DNA of 64,000 nucleotides. Origin: Isoperla grammatica (Eukaryota; Arthropoda; Insecta; Plecoptera; Perlodidae). Location: contig OX246737.1 of NCBI GenBank assembly GCA_945910005.1, positions 81,400,773 through 81,464,772 on the forward strand, given 5' to 3'. Of this stretch, positions 28,064 to 42,300 are shown piece after piece. Made by a program: the position numbers and the translations under genes. Each line of letters opens with the position of its first letter. Position 1 is the first letter of the stretch. The notes under the pieces are model-generated. The model did not search any database, was not told the origin of the DNA, and was given only the letters and a program-made list of their open reading frames with translations.

Positions 28064-29474
28064 TTAGATGAGCGTAGCGAAGCGGAGTGAATCTCTCCAT
28101 ACAACTCGATCGGCGCTTTGTCTGTGTGTATGTGTGTGTGTATGTATGTATGTGCGCTAAATTTTGTTCGTCGCGCACAGGTCAAACGGCTTGACATATT
28201 TGGCTGAAATTTTCTGTCAACATTTGTGACTATTAAACTCGATGCTGTTAACATAACCAGCAAAATTCGTCAAGATGCCAACCTACAAAAAATTAATAAC
28301 TGAAAAATAAAATTTGTTTATTTATTTAATTAAATGAAAAATTACCAACGGATTTAAATAATGTTAATCATGTAGGTGAACATTAACCGTCCCAACAATT
28401 GACAATAATTTCAAAATTGTACGTTTATCCGCCATGTTATAAAAAAATATTGTTTATTTACAACAATAATTTCTTCATTTTTACAGTGTTCCGCCGAGAT
28501 GATTCGCATTTGCGGACTTTTGCAATAAGATGCACATAGTATACACCAAAAATAGCGTACGTAACTATACTTATGCACTATTATTTGGAATCTCGATAGC
28601 TGTCATAAAATGGCTACAATGACATAAGATGCCAACCTACAAAAAATTAACAACTGAAACACGTGTTTTGTTATTTATTTATTTGAATTAAAACTTACGC
28701 ACGGATATTAATGATTTTTTATATGTAGGTCCACATCAATGCTACCAACACTCGACATTAGTTTCAAAATTGTTGCTTTAACCGCCATGTTGTAAAAAAA
28801 TATTGTTTATTTACGGTAAATTTTTTTTCATTTTTACAGTGTTCCACCGATATGATTCGCATTTGCGGACCATTGAAGTTAGATGCACATAGTATGCTGC
28901 AGGAATGGCGTAGGGAGTCAGACCTTTCTCACTATGTATTTGGAATTTTATTAGCTTGCATAGTATGGCTACAATGACGTGTTATGTTTTATGACTTTCA
29001 CGGCAAACATGCAGAAAATAACAACAAACTTGGTCGACAATTTAAAAAGTTATTATTATAAATTAAATGCAAGTTTTTGTATGATAAAACAATAATACAT
29101 TTTACATATAGTCTGTATCTACATTATGGAACTTTCTATACACTGATAGGTTTAATAGTTTATGAATTAGAGCCTATTGAGTAGACCACGGTCGAATGAA
29201 ATTATGCGGAAATCCATCAACTTGAAGGTTTTAATTTCTTTAAAGAAAACTTCTTAACGGATTTAAATAATATTTCGTGCATTTATTAGCAACATATCAA
29301 GAAATAATATACTTAAGTTATAATGTTGTAACTTGATCCGCCATCTTGTAAAAAAATCATATGTTTATTATTAAGGTATTTTTTTTTTAAAGAGTAATAT
29401 GATATGCAAATGATTTATTTGATTTGTTACATTGAAAAAAATCGCTCATCTGTCAACGCGGAGCGTTTTCCTAG
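28064..29474 (+). mobile_element. Helitron-like unit U17
   Basis: Complete, 1411 bp, TTAGATGAGCG to CTAG 29471-29474. Has no counterpart in the first block of the duplication. Confidence 0.85.
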
Positions 29475-30554
29475 TTAGATAAGCGTCGCGAAGCGGAGTG
29501 AATCTCTCCATACAACTCGATCGGCGCTTTGTCTGTGTGTACGTATGTATGTGCGCTAAATTTTGTTCGTCGCGCACAGGTCAAACGGCTTGACGTATTA
29601 GGCTGAAAATTTCGGGCAACGTTTGTGACTACTAAACTCGATGCTGTTAACATAACCAGCAAAATTCGTCAAGATGCCAACTTACAAAAAATTAATTACT
29701 GGAAAATAAAATTTGTTTATTTATTTAATTAAATATAAACTTACAAATGGAAATTATGATGTTTCACTTGTAGGTTCACATCAACGGTCCAAACACTTGA
29801 CAACAGTTTCAAAATTGTAAGTTTATCCACCACGTTATAACAAAATATTGTTTTTTACGACGATACTTTCTTCATTTTTACAGTGTTCTACCGATATGGT
29901 TCGCATTTGCGGACTTTTGCAGTTAGATGCACATAGTATACACCAAACATAGCGTACGTAACCATACCTATGCATTATTATTTGAAATTTCGATAGCTGT
30001 CATAGAATGGCTGCAATGACGTAAAATGCCAACCTAAAAAAAATTAACAACTGAAACACATGTTTTGTTATTTATTTAATTAAATTAAAACTAACATACC
30101 GATATAAATACTTTTCTATATGTAAGTGTACATCAATAGTACCAACACTCGACAACAGTTTCAAAATTGCAACTTTAACCGCCATGTTGTAAAAAAATAT
30201 TGTTTATTTTCAGCTATATCTGTCTTCATTTTTACAGTGTTCCACCGATATGATTCGCATTTGCGGACCATTGAAGTAAGATGCACATAGTATGCTGCCG
30301 AAATGGCTTACACAGTCAGACCTTCCTCACTATGTATTTGGAATTTAGCTATCATAGAATGGCTACAATTAAGTGTTATATTTAATGACCTTCACGGCAA
30401 ACATGCAAATGTTAACAACGAACTTGGTTGACAAATTAAAAAGCTTTTGTTATGATTTAAAAGCGGGTAATTGTATGATTAATTAATATAACATTTTAGA
30501 TATAGTCTGTATCTACATTATGGAACTTTCCACACACTGATAGGTTTAATATTT
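29475..30554 (+). mobile_element. Helitron-like unit U18, 5' part (interrupted by U19-U20)
   Basis: 5' TTAGATAAGCGTCGCG, matches U14. It breaks at 'ggtttaatattt' and resumes at 33404 with 'tatgaattagtgcc'. Confidence 0.8.
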
Positions 30555-31976
30555 TTAGATGAGCGTAGCGAAGCGGAGTGAATCTTTCCATACAACTCGA
30601 TCGGCGCTTTGTCTGTGTGTATGTATGTCTGTATGTATGTATGTCTGTATGTATGTGCGCTAAATTTTGTTCGTCGTGCACAGGTCAAACGGCTTGACGT
30701 ATTTGGCTGATATTTTCGGTCAACATTTGTGACCACTAAACTCGATGCTGTTAACAAAACCAGCAAAATTCGTCAGGATGCCAACCTACAAAAAATTAAT
30801 TTCTGAAAAACAAAATTTGTTTATTTATTTAATTAAATTAAAACTAAAGCACAGATTTTACTTATGTTTCACTTGTAGGTTAACATCAATAATCTCAACA
30901 CTTGACAATAGTTTCAAAATTGTAAGTTCACCCGTCATGTCATAAAAAAATATTGTTTATTTACAACAATAATTTCTTCATTTTTACAGTGTTCCACCGA
31001 TATCGTTCGCATTTGCGGATCTTTGCAGTAAGATGCACATAGTTAACACAAAAATAGCGTACGCAATCATACCTTTCTCGGTTTATTTTGGAATTTCGAT
31101 AAATGTCATAGAATGGCTACAATGACGTAAGATGCCAACCTACAAAAAATTAACAACTGAAACACATGTTTTGTTATTTATTTTATTCAATTAAAACTTA
31201 CACTCCGATATAAATATTTTTTTATTTGTTAGTTTGCATCAATAGTATCAACACTTAACAATAGTTCCAAAATTGCAGCTTTAACCGCCATGTTGTAAAA
31301 AAATATTGTTTATTTTCAGCTATATCTGTCTTCGTTTTTACAGTGTTCCACCGATATGATTCGCATTTGCGGACCATTGAAGTTAGATGCACATAGTATG
31401 CTGCCGAAATGGCTTACGCAGTCAGACCTTTCTCACTATGTATTTGGAATTTTGATAGCTATCATAGAATGGCTACAATGACGTGTTATATTTTATGACT
31501 TTCACGGCAAACATGCAGAAAATAACAACAAACTTGGTCGACAATTTAAAAAGCTATTATTATAGTTTAAATGCGAGTTATTGTATGATTAAACAAAATT
31601 TCATTTTAGATATAGTCTGTATCTACATTATGGAACATTTCAAACACTGATAGGTTTAATAGTTTATGAATTAGAGCCTATTGAGTAGACCACGGTCGAA
31701 AGAAATTATGTGGAAATCCATCAACTTGAAGGTTTTAATTTCTTTAAAGAAAACTTCTAAACGGATTTAAATAATATTTCGTGCAATTATTAGCAACATA
31801 TCAAGAAATAATATACGTAAGTTATAAGGTTGTAACTTGATCCGCCATCTTGAAAAAAAATCATATGTTTATTATAAAGGTATTTTTTTTTAAGAGTAAT
31901 ATATGATATGCAAATGATTAATTTGATTTGATACATTAAAAAAACGCTCATCTGTCAACGCGGAGCGTTTTCCTAG
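30555..31976 (+). mobile_element. Helitron-like unit U19
   Basis: Complete, 1422 bp. Followed by TATTT and then U20, which is nearly identical to it. Confidence 0.85.
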
Positions 31977-31981
31977 TATTT

Positions 31982-33403
31982 TTAGATGAGCGTAGCGAAG
32001 CGGAGTGAATCTTTCCATACAACTCGATCGGCGCTTTGTCTGTGTGTATGTATGTCTGTATGTATGTATGTCTGTATGTATGTGCGCTAAATTTTGTTCG
32101 TCGCGCACAGGTCAAACGGCTTGACGTATTTGGCTGATATTTTCGGTCAACATTTGTGACCACTAAACTCGATGCTGTTAACAAAACCAGCAAAATTCGT
32201 CAGGATGCCAACCTACAAAAAATTAATTTCTGAAAAACAAAATTTGTTTATTTATTTAATTAAATTAAAACTAAAGCACAGATTTTACTTATGTTTCACT
32301 TGTAGGTTAACATCAATAATCTCAACACTTGACAATAGTTTCAAAATTGTAAGTTCACCCGTCATGTCATAAAAAAATATTGTTTATTTACAACAATAAT
32401 TTCTTCATTTTTACAGTGTTCCACCGATATCGTTCGCATTTGCGGATCTTTGCAGTAAGATGCACATAGTTAACACAAAAATAGCGTACGCAATCATACC
32501 TTTCTCGGTTTATTTTGGAATTTCGATAAATGTCATAGAATGGCTACAATGACGTAAGATGCCAACCTACAAAAAATTAACAACTGAAACACATGTTTTG
32601 TTATTTATTTTATTCAATTAAAACTTACACTCCGATATAAATATTTTTTTATTTGTTAGTTTGCATCAATAGTATCAACACTTAACAACAGTTCCAAAAT
32701 TGCAGCTTTAACCGCCATGTTGTAAAAAAATATTGTTTATTTTCAGCTATATCTGTCTTCGTTTTTACAGTGTTCCACCGATATGATTCGCATTTGCGGA
32801 CCATTGAAGTTAGATGCACATAGTATGCTGCCGAAATGGCTTACGCAGTCAGACCTTTCTCACTATGTATTTGGAATTTTGATAGCTATCATAGAATGGC
32901 TACAATGACGTGTTATATTTTATGACTTTCACGGCAAACATGCAGAAAATAACAACAAACTTGGTCGACAATTTAAAAAGCTATTATTATAGTTTAAATG
33001 CGAGTTATTGTATAATTAAACAAAATTTCATTTTAGATATAGTCTGTATCTACATTATGGAACATTTCAAACACCGATAGGTTTAATAGTTTATGAATTA
33101 GAGCCTATTGAGTAGACCACGGTCGAAAGAAATTATGTGGAAATCCATCAACTTGAAGGTTTTAATTTCTTTAAAGAAAACTTCTAAACGGATTTAAATA
33201 ATATTTCGTGCAATTATTAGCAACATATCAAGAAATAATATACGTAAGTTATAAGGTTGTAACTTGATCCGCCATCTTGAAAAAAAATCATATGTTTATT
33301 ATAAAGGTATTTTTTTTTAAGAGTAATATATGATATGCAAATGATTAATTTGATTTGATACATTAAAAAAACGCTCATCTGTCAACGCGGAGCGTTTTCC
33401 TAG
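31982..33403 (+). mobile_element. Helitron-like unit U20 (tandem duplicate of U19)
   Basis: Complete, 1422 bp. The same TATTT precedes U19 and U20, so the duplication period is 1427 bp and includes host bases. Only a few substitutions are visible between the two (for example 'gtatgatt' versus 'gtataatt'). Confidence 0.88.
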
Positions 33404-33721
33404 TATGAATTAGTGCCTATTGACTAGACCACGGTCGAATGAAATTATGCGGAAATCCATCAACTTGAAGGTTTTAATTTCTTTAAAGAAAACTTCTTAA
33501 CGGATTTAAATAATATTTCGTGCATTTATTAACAACATATCAAGAAATAATATACTTAAGTTTTATAAGGTTGAAACTTGATCCGCCATCTTGTAAAAAA
33601 ATCATATGTTTATTATAAAGGTATTTTTTTTTTTTAAAGAGTAATATGATATGCAAATGATTTATTCGATTTGATGCATTGAAAAAAATCGCTCATCTGT
33701 CAACGCGAAGCGTTTTCCTAG
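33404..33721 (+). mobile_element. Helitron-like unit U18, 3' part
   Basis: Resumes the interrupted unit and ends in a normal terminus, CTAG 33718-33721; the hairpin loop side reads GCGAAGCG. The two parts sum to 1398 bp, the length of one unit. Confidence 0.8.
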
Positions 33722-35172
33722 TTAGATGAGCGTAGCGAAGCGGAGTGAATCTTTCCATACAACTCGATCAGCGCTTTGTCTGTGTGTACGTTTGTACGTT
33801 TGTATGTCTGTATGTATTGTATGTATGTATGTATGTATGTATGTATGTGCACTAAATTTTGTTCGTCGCGCACAGGTCAAACGGCTTAACGTATTTGGCT
33901 GAAATTTTCGGGCAACGTTCATGACCACTAAACTCGATGCTGTTAACATAACCAGAAGAATTTGTAAAAATGCCATTCTACAAAAAATTAATTACTGAAA
34001 AATAAAATGTGTTTATTTATTTAATTAAATGAAAACTTACAAACGGATTTAAAAATTGTTTCACATCTAGGTTTATATCAACAGTGCCAACAATTGACAA
34101 TAATTTCAAAATTGCACGTTTATCCGCCACGTTATAAAAAAATATTGTTTATTTACTACAATAATTTCTTCATTTTTACAGTGTTCCGCCGATATGATTC
34201 GCATTTGCGGACTTTTTCAATTAGATGCACATAGTATACACCAAAAATAGCGTACGTAACAATACCTATGCACTTTTATTTGGAATCTCGATAGCTGTTA
34301 TAAAATAGCTACAATGACATAAGATGCCAACCTACAAAAAATTAACAACTGAAACGCATGTTTTGTTATTTATTTAATTAAATTAAAACTTACACACGGA
34401 TATTAATGATTTTTTATACGTAGATCCACATTAATACTACTAACATTCGACATTAGTTTCAAAATTGTAGCTTTAACCGCCATGTTATAAACAAATATTG
34501 TTAATTTACGGCAGTAATTTTCTTCGTTTTTACAGTGTTCCACCGATATGATTTGCATTAACGGACCATTGAAGTTAGATGCACATAGTATGCTGCCGAA
34601 ATGGCTTACGCAGTCAGACCTTTCTCACTTTGTATTTGGAATTTTGATAGCTATCATAGAATGGCCACAATGACGAGTTATGTTTTATGACGTTCACGGC
34701 AAACATGCAAAAGTTAACAACGAACTTGGTCGACAAATTAAAAAGCTGTTATTATGATTTAAAAGCGGGTAATTGTACGATTAAACAACATAAAATTTAA
34801 GACGTAGTCTGTATCTACATTTTGAATTTTTCCATACACTGATAGGTTTGATAGTGTTTGAATTAGAGCCTATTGAGTAGACCACGGTCGAACGAAAATA
34901 TGCGGAAATCCATCAACTTGAAGGTTTTTAATTCTTTAAAGAAAACTTCTTAACGGATTTAATTAATATTTCGTGCATTTATTAGCAACATATCAAGAAA
35001 TATTATACTTAAGTTATAAGGTTGTAACTTGATCCGCCATCTTGTAAAAAAATCATATGTTTATTATAAAAGTATTTTTTTTTTTTAAAGAGTAATATGA
35101 TATGCAAATGATTTATTTGATTTGATACATTGAAAACAATCGCTCATCTGTCAACGCGGAGCGTTTTCCTAG
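33722..35172 (+). mobile_element. Helitron-like unit U21
   Basis: Complete, 1451 bp, with an irregular GTAT/GTTT microsatellite (about 33782-33847). Confidence 0.85.
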
Positions 35173-36377
<1,205 letters not shown>

Positions 36378-36560
36378 TTAGCAACAAATCGAGAAATTAT
36401 GTACACAAGTTCTAAGGTTGTAACATAAACCGCAATCTTGTAAACAAATTATATTTTCATTATAAAGGTATCTTTTTTTAAGAGTAATATGATATGCCAA
36501 TGATTTGTTTGTTTTATTGAAAAAAAATCACCTATCTGGCAACGCGGAGCCTTTTCCTAG
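36378..36560 (+). mobile_element. 3' remnant of an older Helitron-like unit (U23)
   Basis: Begins TTAGCAACAAATCGAG, the late-unit sequence, and ends with hairpin (one base changed, GAGCC) and CTAG 36557-36560 followed by T. It may be the continuation of the fragment at 5946-5987, which would place U1-U22 inside one old copy. Confidence 0.6.
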
Positions 36561-36822
36561 TACTAATGAATCAGTTGGGTAGAGTGTCGAGGTGATTTTG
36601 AATCCATTGCATAACATAACTGTGCCCCGCTTCACTCCTTTCACGCACTGAGATAAAATCGATTGCAAATTATTTTTGGAGTATGAGGGTGTAGCATTCG
36701 GAGCGATTTCTCGTGACTACACCTTATGTTGGGAATTTACTCGTTTCGCCAATAAAGTGGTTTTAGATAAACGTGCACCACTTATAATGAAGTACTTATC
36801 AATCGACCTATTAATATTATAC
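36561..36822 (-). other. Intron sequence downstream of the second channel exon
   Basis: Lies after the donor GTATAAT of the channel exon on the minus strand. No further exon is visible here. Confidence 0.5.
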
Positions 36823-37017
36823 CTTGGCAGCATTGGAAGAGTAAGGCTCGTCGAACAGGGACCACATCTTCGGTTTCAGATTCTGCCACCAGTTCACTCT
36901 TCCTGAGAAGTAACTCTCTTCGAAGCCGAATTTTCGGGCCAACTCTTCGTCGCTCGGTTTCTCCGTGTCCAGGTCTAGTCGGTCCAAGACCGCCAACGTC
37001 TCTTGAGTGTCTCGATG
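36823..37017 (-). CDS. Shaw: Shaw-type (Kv3) potassium channel, exon after the T1 domain
   Basis: A 195-base, phase-0 exon (65 codons). On the minus strand it is bounded by TTGTGTTGGCAG before CATCGAGAC and by AAG before the donor GTATAAT. It begins [17 protein letters not shown], contains [10 protein letters not shown] and [17 protein letters not shown], and ends SSNAAK. In Shaw/Kv3 channels this is the linker between the cytoplasmic T1 tetramerisation domain and transmembrane segment S1. The family forms tetrameric delayed-rectifier K+ channels in the plasma membrane of excitable cells. It joins in frame to the exon at 45791-45925 (...WMTYTQ|HRDTQ...), which matches the family's order. The S1-S6 exons would lie at lower coordinates and are not found, possibly beyond the element array. 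Confidence 0.9.
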
Positions 37018-37159
37018 CTGCCAACACAATTCAATCATATTAGTTACACATTTATACGACACGTTGAGTTAAGCGAGCGTTTCCATTCTACTTTTATGAA
37101 ACTCGTTCCGTTTCTCTTTTTTGTTTTTTGTCTATATTTTGTTTTTTTGGCTATAGCAT

Positions 37160-38335
37160 TCGAACACAAGTCCGATCAAGTTGAAATTTGGAACATCCTC
37201 AAGCTTAGATGTAGGTTGAATGTGTGTGGCAAAATCGATAGAAAAGTTAAAAAGTTACACTATTATTGCCGAAAAGTATTTTTCTGAAACAAAATGCGGC
37301 AAAATGTGAGATAGCCGTATTATAATAAAGTTTTTCCGGTCACGATTACATTCATTTTATGGCGATCTGATAAGTAGTATTGGCAAAGTTACACACCGTT
37401 ACACAAAAGTATTTTTCAACAACACAACTGCCACAAAATGTGAGGTGGCTATATTATAGTACACAAATTCCGGTCACGAATATACTAGTTTAAACGCGAT
37501 ATGCTACGTACTAGAGGCAGAAATTACATTTTTTTTGTCAATTAGTGTAAGTAACGGTGGCAGACTGCAAAGAAAACACTAAACGAAATGACAATAAAAA
37601 ATCTTAGCAACGGACATTGCAGGACATTCAACAATATCGGGAAGTATAACCTATGGAAAGTAACTAGGAAAATGCTCTGTGTGACACGTTGATAAGCGAG
37701 CGCGTCTATGTCCACGAACTTTCTGGCGAAAAGTACTCAAAGGTAATCGTCATTGTTCAATGTAAGAGAAAAAGATAAAAGTGTATTAACAACGATTAAC
37801 AAAGATACAAAAATGCGCAATGCGAAAGTTTATATAATTTCCATAGCTATTATACTTCCCGACATTATTGAATGCTGTGAAATGTGCGTTGCTTAGAATT
37901 TTCTTTATCATTTCGTATAGTGTTTACTAAACGGTCCGCCACCGTTACTTACACTTATTGACAGTAATAGAAATGTGATTTCCGGCTCTAATACGTATCA
38001 CATCGTGTTTAAATATTCGTGACCGGACAGAAATTGGCTATCATATAGCAAACTCACATTTTGCCGTTACTGTGTTTCAGAAAAATATCTTCGAGTTACT
38101 TTTGTGTAACTTCGCCAATATGTATCAGATCTCCATAACGTGCAAATATTCCTGTTCGGAAAAATCTGTATATATATATATGGCTATCTCACATTTTGCC
38201 GCCATTTTGTTTTAGAAAGATATTTTTCAGTAACTTTGGTGTAACTTTGTAACTTTTCGAACGATTTTGCCACAAAACTATAAACCTTCAACACACTCAA
38301 GGCTTGTAGATGTCCCAATTTCAACTTGATTGGAC
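37160..38335. repeat. ~1.2-kb imperfect palindrome (foldback) in the channel intron
   Basis: The left arm (about 37160-37661) and right arm (about 37836-38335) are inverted copies. Examples: 'ccgatcaagttgaaattt' at 37172 against 'aatttcaacttgattgg' at 38317, and 'tcgggaagtataa' at 37638 against 'ttatacttcccga' at 37850. Blocks for 'ggcaaaatgtgag' and 'gtaagtaacggtgg' pair as well. Each arm has its own internal repetition of the 'gttacac...aaaatgtgag' block. The arms are diverged by indels, so it is not a recent event or an assembly mirror artefact. Confidence 0.8.
37664..37704 (-). mobile_element. Diverged Helitron-like 3' terminus at the palindrome centre
   Basis: The plus strand reads ctaggaaaatgctctgtgtg then 'acacgttgataagcgagcg', a changed version of the inverted CTAG-hairpin-CGCTCATC terminus of the unit family. 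The remainder of the unit is not evident. Confidence 0.5.
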
Positions 38336-39398
38336 TATTTTTTTCAGGTTAGCATTCTGTCCAATTACAATTTTAATGTGCAAGAAGATGCCCCGGGAGA
38401 TGAAGAAAATTTTGGTATAATTTAGTGTTAGCATTTGTATTCGTTTGGGGCCCACAGGCCGACAAGGAAATAGCTAGTTGTAGTTAACTGAAGAATTTTG
38501 TAATACGCTTAATATCTTCCATACGCAACATCCGATCGGGATCACATTTACAATGGGTAGTTTCGTGGTAAAAGCCCACCGATTAAAGAAAATTTGAGTT
38601 TTCCATCTATTATGGTTTTGCGTCGGCAACATCGTGTTAAGTGCACTTCGATGCTTGCAGTGACGTCGCGAAGTGGAAGCTCGCGCATGGCTTGGCCTGA
38701 CGCGCTTCCGTACGCCTAGATCGTTTCATCAACTCAAACAATTCATGTAACAATTACTGAAACGCATTTCACAACACCGTATCAATTATAATGTCTTCAC
38801 TGAATGAATATACTGAACACTCACTACACTTGTGTATGAAATTAGTTAGTGTGTTAATCTCAAACACCAAATTTAAAACTGACGGAATATATTTCTAAAA
38901 GTTCTTGCAAAATGTTGATAAGAAATAACGACTAAAAAACTAAGTTGGCCATTTAGATTATCGAATATATTTACTACTTACGTGAAAAAAGTGGCTGTCT
39001 AAAACATAAGCAAAGAAATTCCTCAATTATCATTTTAGTAAATTGCGTCTTCTGTTTATTAATACCAACTCAAGATTTTAATGACACCCTTTTACTCGCA
39101 CTCGGGAAGTGGTGGATTGATTCATTTGGGCAATTTGGAGACCCGAAAATAAATCCAGCACTAGGGTATTGTTTCTTATCAACAAGTCGGAAATCAACCG
39201 CTTTATACTTCCAAGGACATTCAACAAGTAATCATCTCGTCGTCAGTGTTGTTTGGATAACAAAGCTCTCTATTTGAATGTAAATTACAGACGAGTATGC
39301 AGATGGAAATGTTCGCTATGTTGAGGATGAAACACAAGCCGCGACTGTAAGAGGCATCTTATTAGACCACTTCAGAGGATGTTACTTTGGCAATGAGC
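38336..39398. other. Channel intron, unassigned
   Basis: No exon or known element recognised. 38440-38560 ('gcccacaggccgacaagg' onward) looks like dispersed repeat sequence, but no second copy is in the window. Confidence 0.35.
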
Positions 39399-42300
39399 TG
39401 GGCAAACACGCATCGCTTAGTTCCGAGTCTAAAGCGAACAGAGGGCGTACCAGCGTACCAGCTAAAGTGGTATTAGTTGGGCCAACACGCATCGCTTCAT
39501 TCCGAGTCGACAGAAAACAGAAGGCGTACCAGCTACAGGGGTACAAGTTGGATCAACAGGCATCACTTAGTTCCGAGTCTACAGCAAACACAAGGCGTAC
39601 CAGCTACAGAAGTATACGTTGGGCCAACTGCATTGCTAAGTTCCGAGTCTACAGAAAACAGAGGGGTACCATCAGCTACATACAGGGGTATTAGTTATAT
39701 CAACACGCATCGCTTAGTTCCGAGTCTACAGCGAACAGAGAACGTACCTGTTACAGAAGTATTAGTTGGGCCAACACGCATCGCTTACTTCCGAGTCTAC
39801 AGCGAACAGAGAACGTACCTGTTACAGAAGTATTAGTTGGACCAACACGCATCGCTTAGTTCCGAGTCTACAGCGCACAGAGGACAAACCAGCTACAGAA
39901 GTATTAGTTGAGCCAAAACGTATCGCTTAGTTCAAAGTCTACAGCAAACAGAGAGCGAACCAGCTACAGAAGTATTAGTTGAGCCAACTGCATTGCTTAG
40001 TTTCGAGTCTACAGCGAACAGAGAACGTATCTGTTACACAGGTATTAGTTGGGCCAACACCCATCGTTTAGTTCCGAGTCTACAGAAAAAAGAGGACGTA
40101 CTCACTACCAGGCGGGTATTAATTGGGCAACAGGCATTGCTTAATTCCGAGTCTACAGCAAACAGAGGACGTAAGAGCTAAGGCGGGTATAAATTGGGCC
40201 AAATAGCATCGCTTAGTTCCGAGGCTACAGCAAACAGAAGACGAACCTGTTACAGAGGTATTAGATGGGCCAACACGCGTCGCTTAGTTCCGAGTCTACA
40301 GCGAACAGAGGACGTAGCAGCTACAGGGGTATAAGTTGGCCCAACACGCATCGCTTAGTTCCGAGTCTACAGCGAACAGAAGACGAACCTGTTACAGAGG
40401 TATTAGATGGGCCAACACGCGTCGCTTAGTTCCGAGTCTACAGCGAACAGCGGCGTAGCAGCTACAGGGGTATTAGTTGGGCCAGCATGCATCGCTTGAT
40501 TCCGAGTCTACAGCTAACAGAAGGCGTACCAGCTACAGGGGTATTAGTTAAGAAAACACGCGTCGCTTTTCCGAGTCTACAGCTAACAGAAGGCGTACCA
40601 GCTACAGGGGTATTAGTTAAGAAAACACGCGTCGCTTAGTTCCGAGTCTCTAGCGAACAGAGAGCGTACCAGCTACAGGGGTATACGTAAAGAAAACACA
40701 CGTCGCTTAGTTCCAAGTCTACAGCGATCAGAGAGCGTACCAGCTACAGAGGTATAAGTAAACAAAACACACGTCGCTTAGTTCCAAGTCTACAGCGAAC
40801 AGAGGGCGTACCCGCTACAGGGGGATTAGTTTGGCCAACACGCATAGCTAAGTTCCGAATCTAAAGTAAACAGAGGGCGCACCAGCGTACCAGCTTCAGA
40901 GGTATAACTTGGGCAAACACGCGTAGTTAAGTTCAAAATCTACAGCAAAAAGAAGGCGTCAGCTACAGTGGTATTATTTGGGCCCACACGCGTCGCTTAG
41001 TTCCGAGACTACAGCGAACAGAAGGCGTACCAGCTACAGAAGTAATAGTTAGGACACACGCGTCGCTTAACTCCGAGTCAGCAGCGAACAGAGAACGAAG
41101 CAGATACAAGGGTATTAGTTGAGCCAAAACGCGTCGTTTGGTTCCGAGTGTACAGCACACAGAGAGCGAACCTGTTACAGAGGTATTACTGGGGCCAACA
41201 CGCCTCGTTTAGTTCCGAGTCTACAGCGGACAGAGAACGAACCAGCTACAGAAGGATTAGTTTTCCCAACACGCGTTGCTTAGTTGGGAGTCTACACCGA
41301 AAAGAGAACGTACCAGCTACAGAGGTATTAGTTAGGCCAACCCACGTTGCTTTGTTCCAAATCTACAGCGAACAGGGAACGTACCAGCTACAGAGGTATT
41401 AGTTGGGCCAACACGCGTCGCTAAGTTCAGAGTCTACAGCGAACAGAGAACGTTTTGGCTACAGAGGTATTAGTTGCGCCAACTCGCGTCGTTTAGTTCC
41501 GAGTCTACAGTGAACAGACGACCCACCAGCTACAGAAGTATTAGTTGCACCAACACGCGTCGCTTAGTTCCAAGTCTACAGCGACAGAGAACGTACCGGA
41601 TAAAGGGGTATTAGTTGGGCCAACACGCGTCGTTTAGTTCCGAGTCTACAGCGAACAGAGAACGAACCAGCTACAGAAGTATTATTTAGGTAACACGCGT
41701 CGTTTAGTTCCGAGTCAACAGCGAACAGAGAACGAACCAGCTACAGGGGTTATAGTTAGGCCAACACGCGTCGTTTAAATCCAAGTCTACAGCGAACAGA
41801 GAACGAACAAGCTACAGGGCGGGTATAAGTTGGGCCAAAACGCGTCGCTTAGTTCCAAGTCTACAGCAATCAGAGAACGTCCTAGCTACAATGCGGGTAT
41901 AAGTTGGGCCAACACGCGTCGCTTAGTTCCAAGTCTACAGCAATCAGAGGACGTAGTAGCTACAGGGCGGGTATAAGTTGGGCCAACACGCGTCGCTTAG
42001 TTTCAAGTCTACAGCAAACAGAGGACGTAGTAGCTACAGGGCGGGTATAAGTTGGGCCAACACGCGTCGCTTAGTTCCAAGTCTACAGCAAACAGAGGAC
42101 GTAGTAGCTACAGGGCGGGTATAAGTTGGGCCAACACGCGTCGCTTAGTTCCAAGTCTACAGCAAACAGAGGACGTAGTAGCTACAGGGCGGGTATAAGT
42201 TGGGCCAACACGCGTCGCTTAGTTCCAAGTCTACAGCAAACAGAGGACGTAGTAGCTACAGGGCGGGTATAAGTTGGGCCAACACGCGTCGCTTAGTTCC

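Noticed and set aside
21211..30560. Assembly artefact as the sole reason for the duplicated blocks
   Set aside because: Not excluded, but the two blocks have different right neighbours (U14 versus U17) and some private differences, which a simple collapse or repeat error would not produce.
40963..41402. Small open frames in the 71-74-bp minisatellite
   Set aside because: Frames shift between 71- and 74-bp units and carry no family signature.
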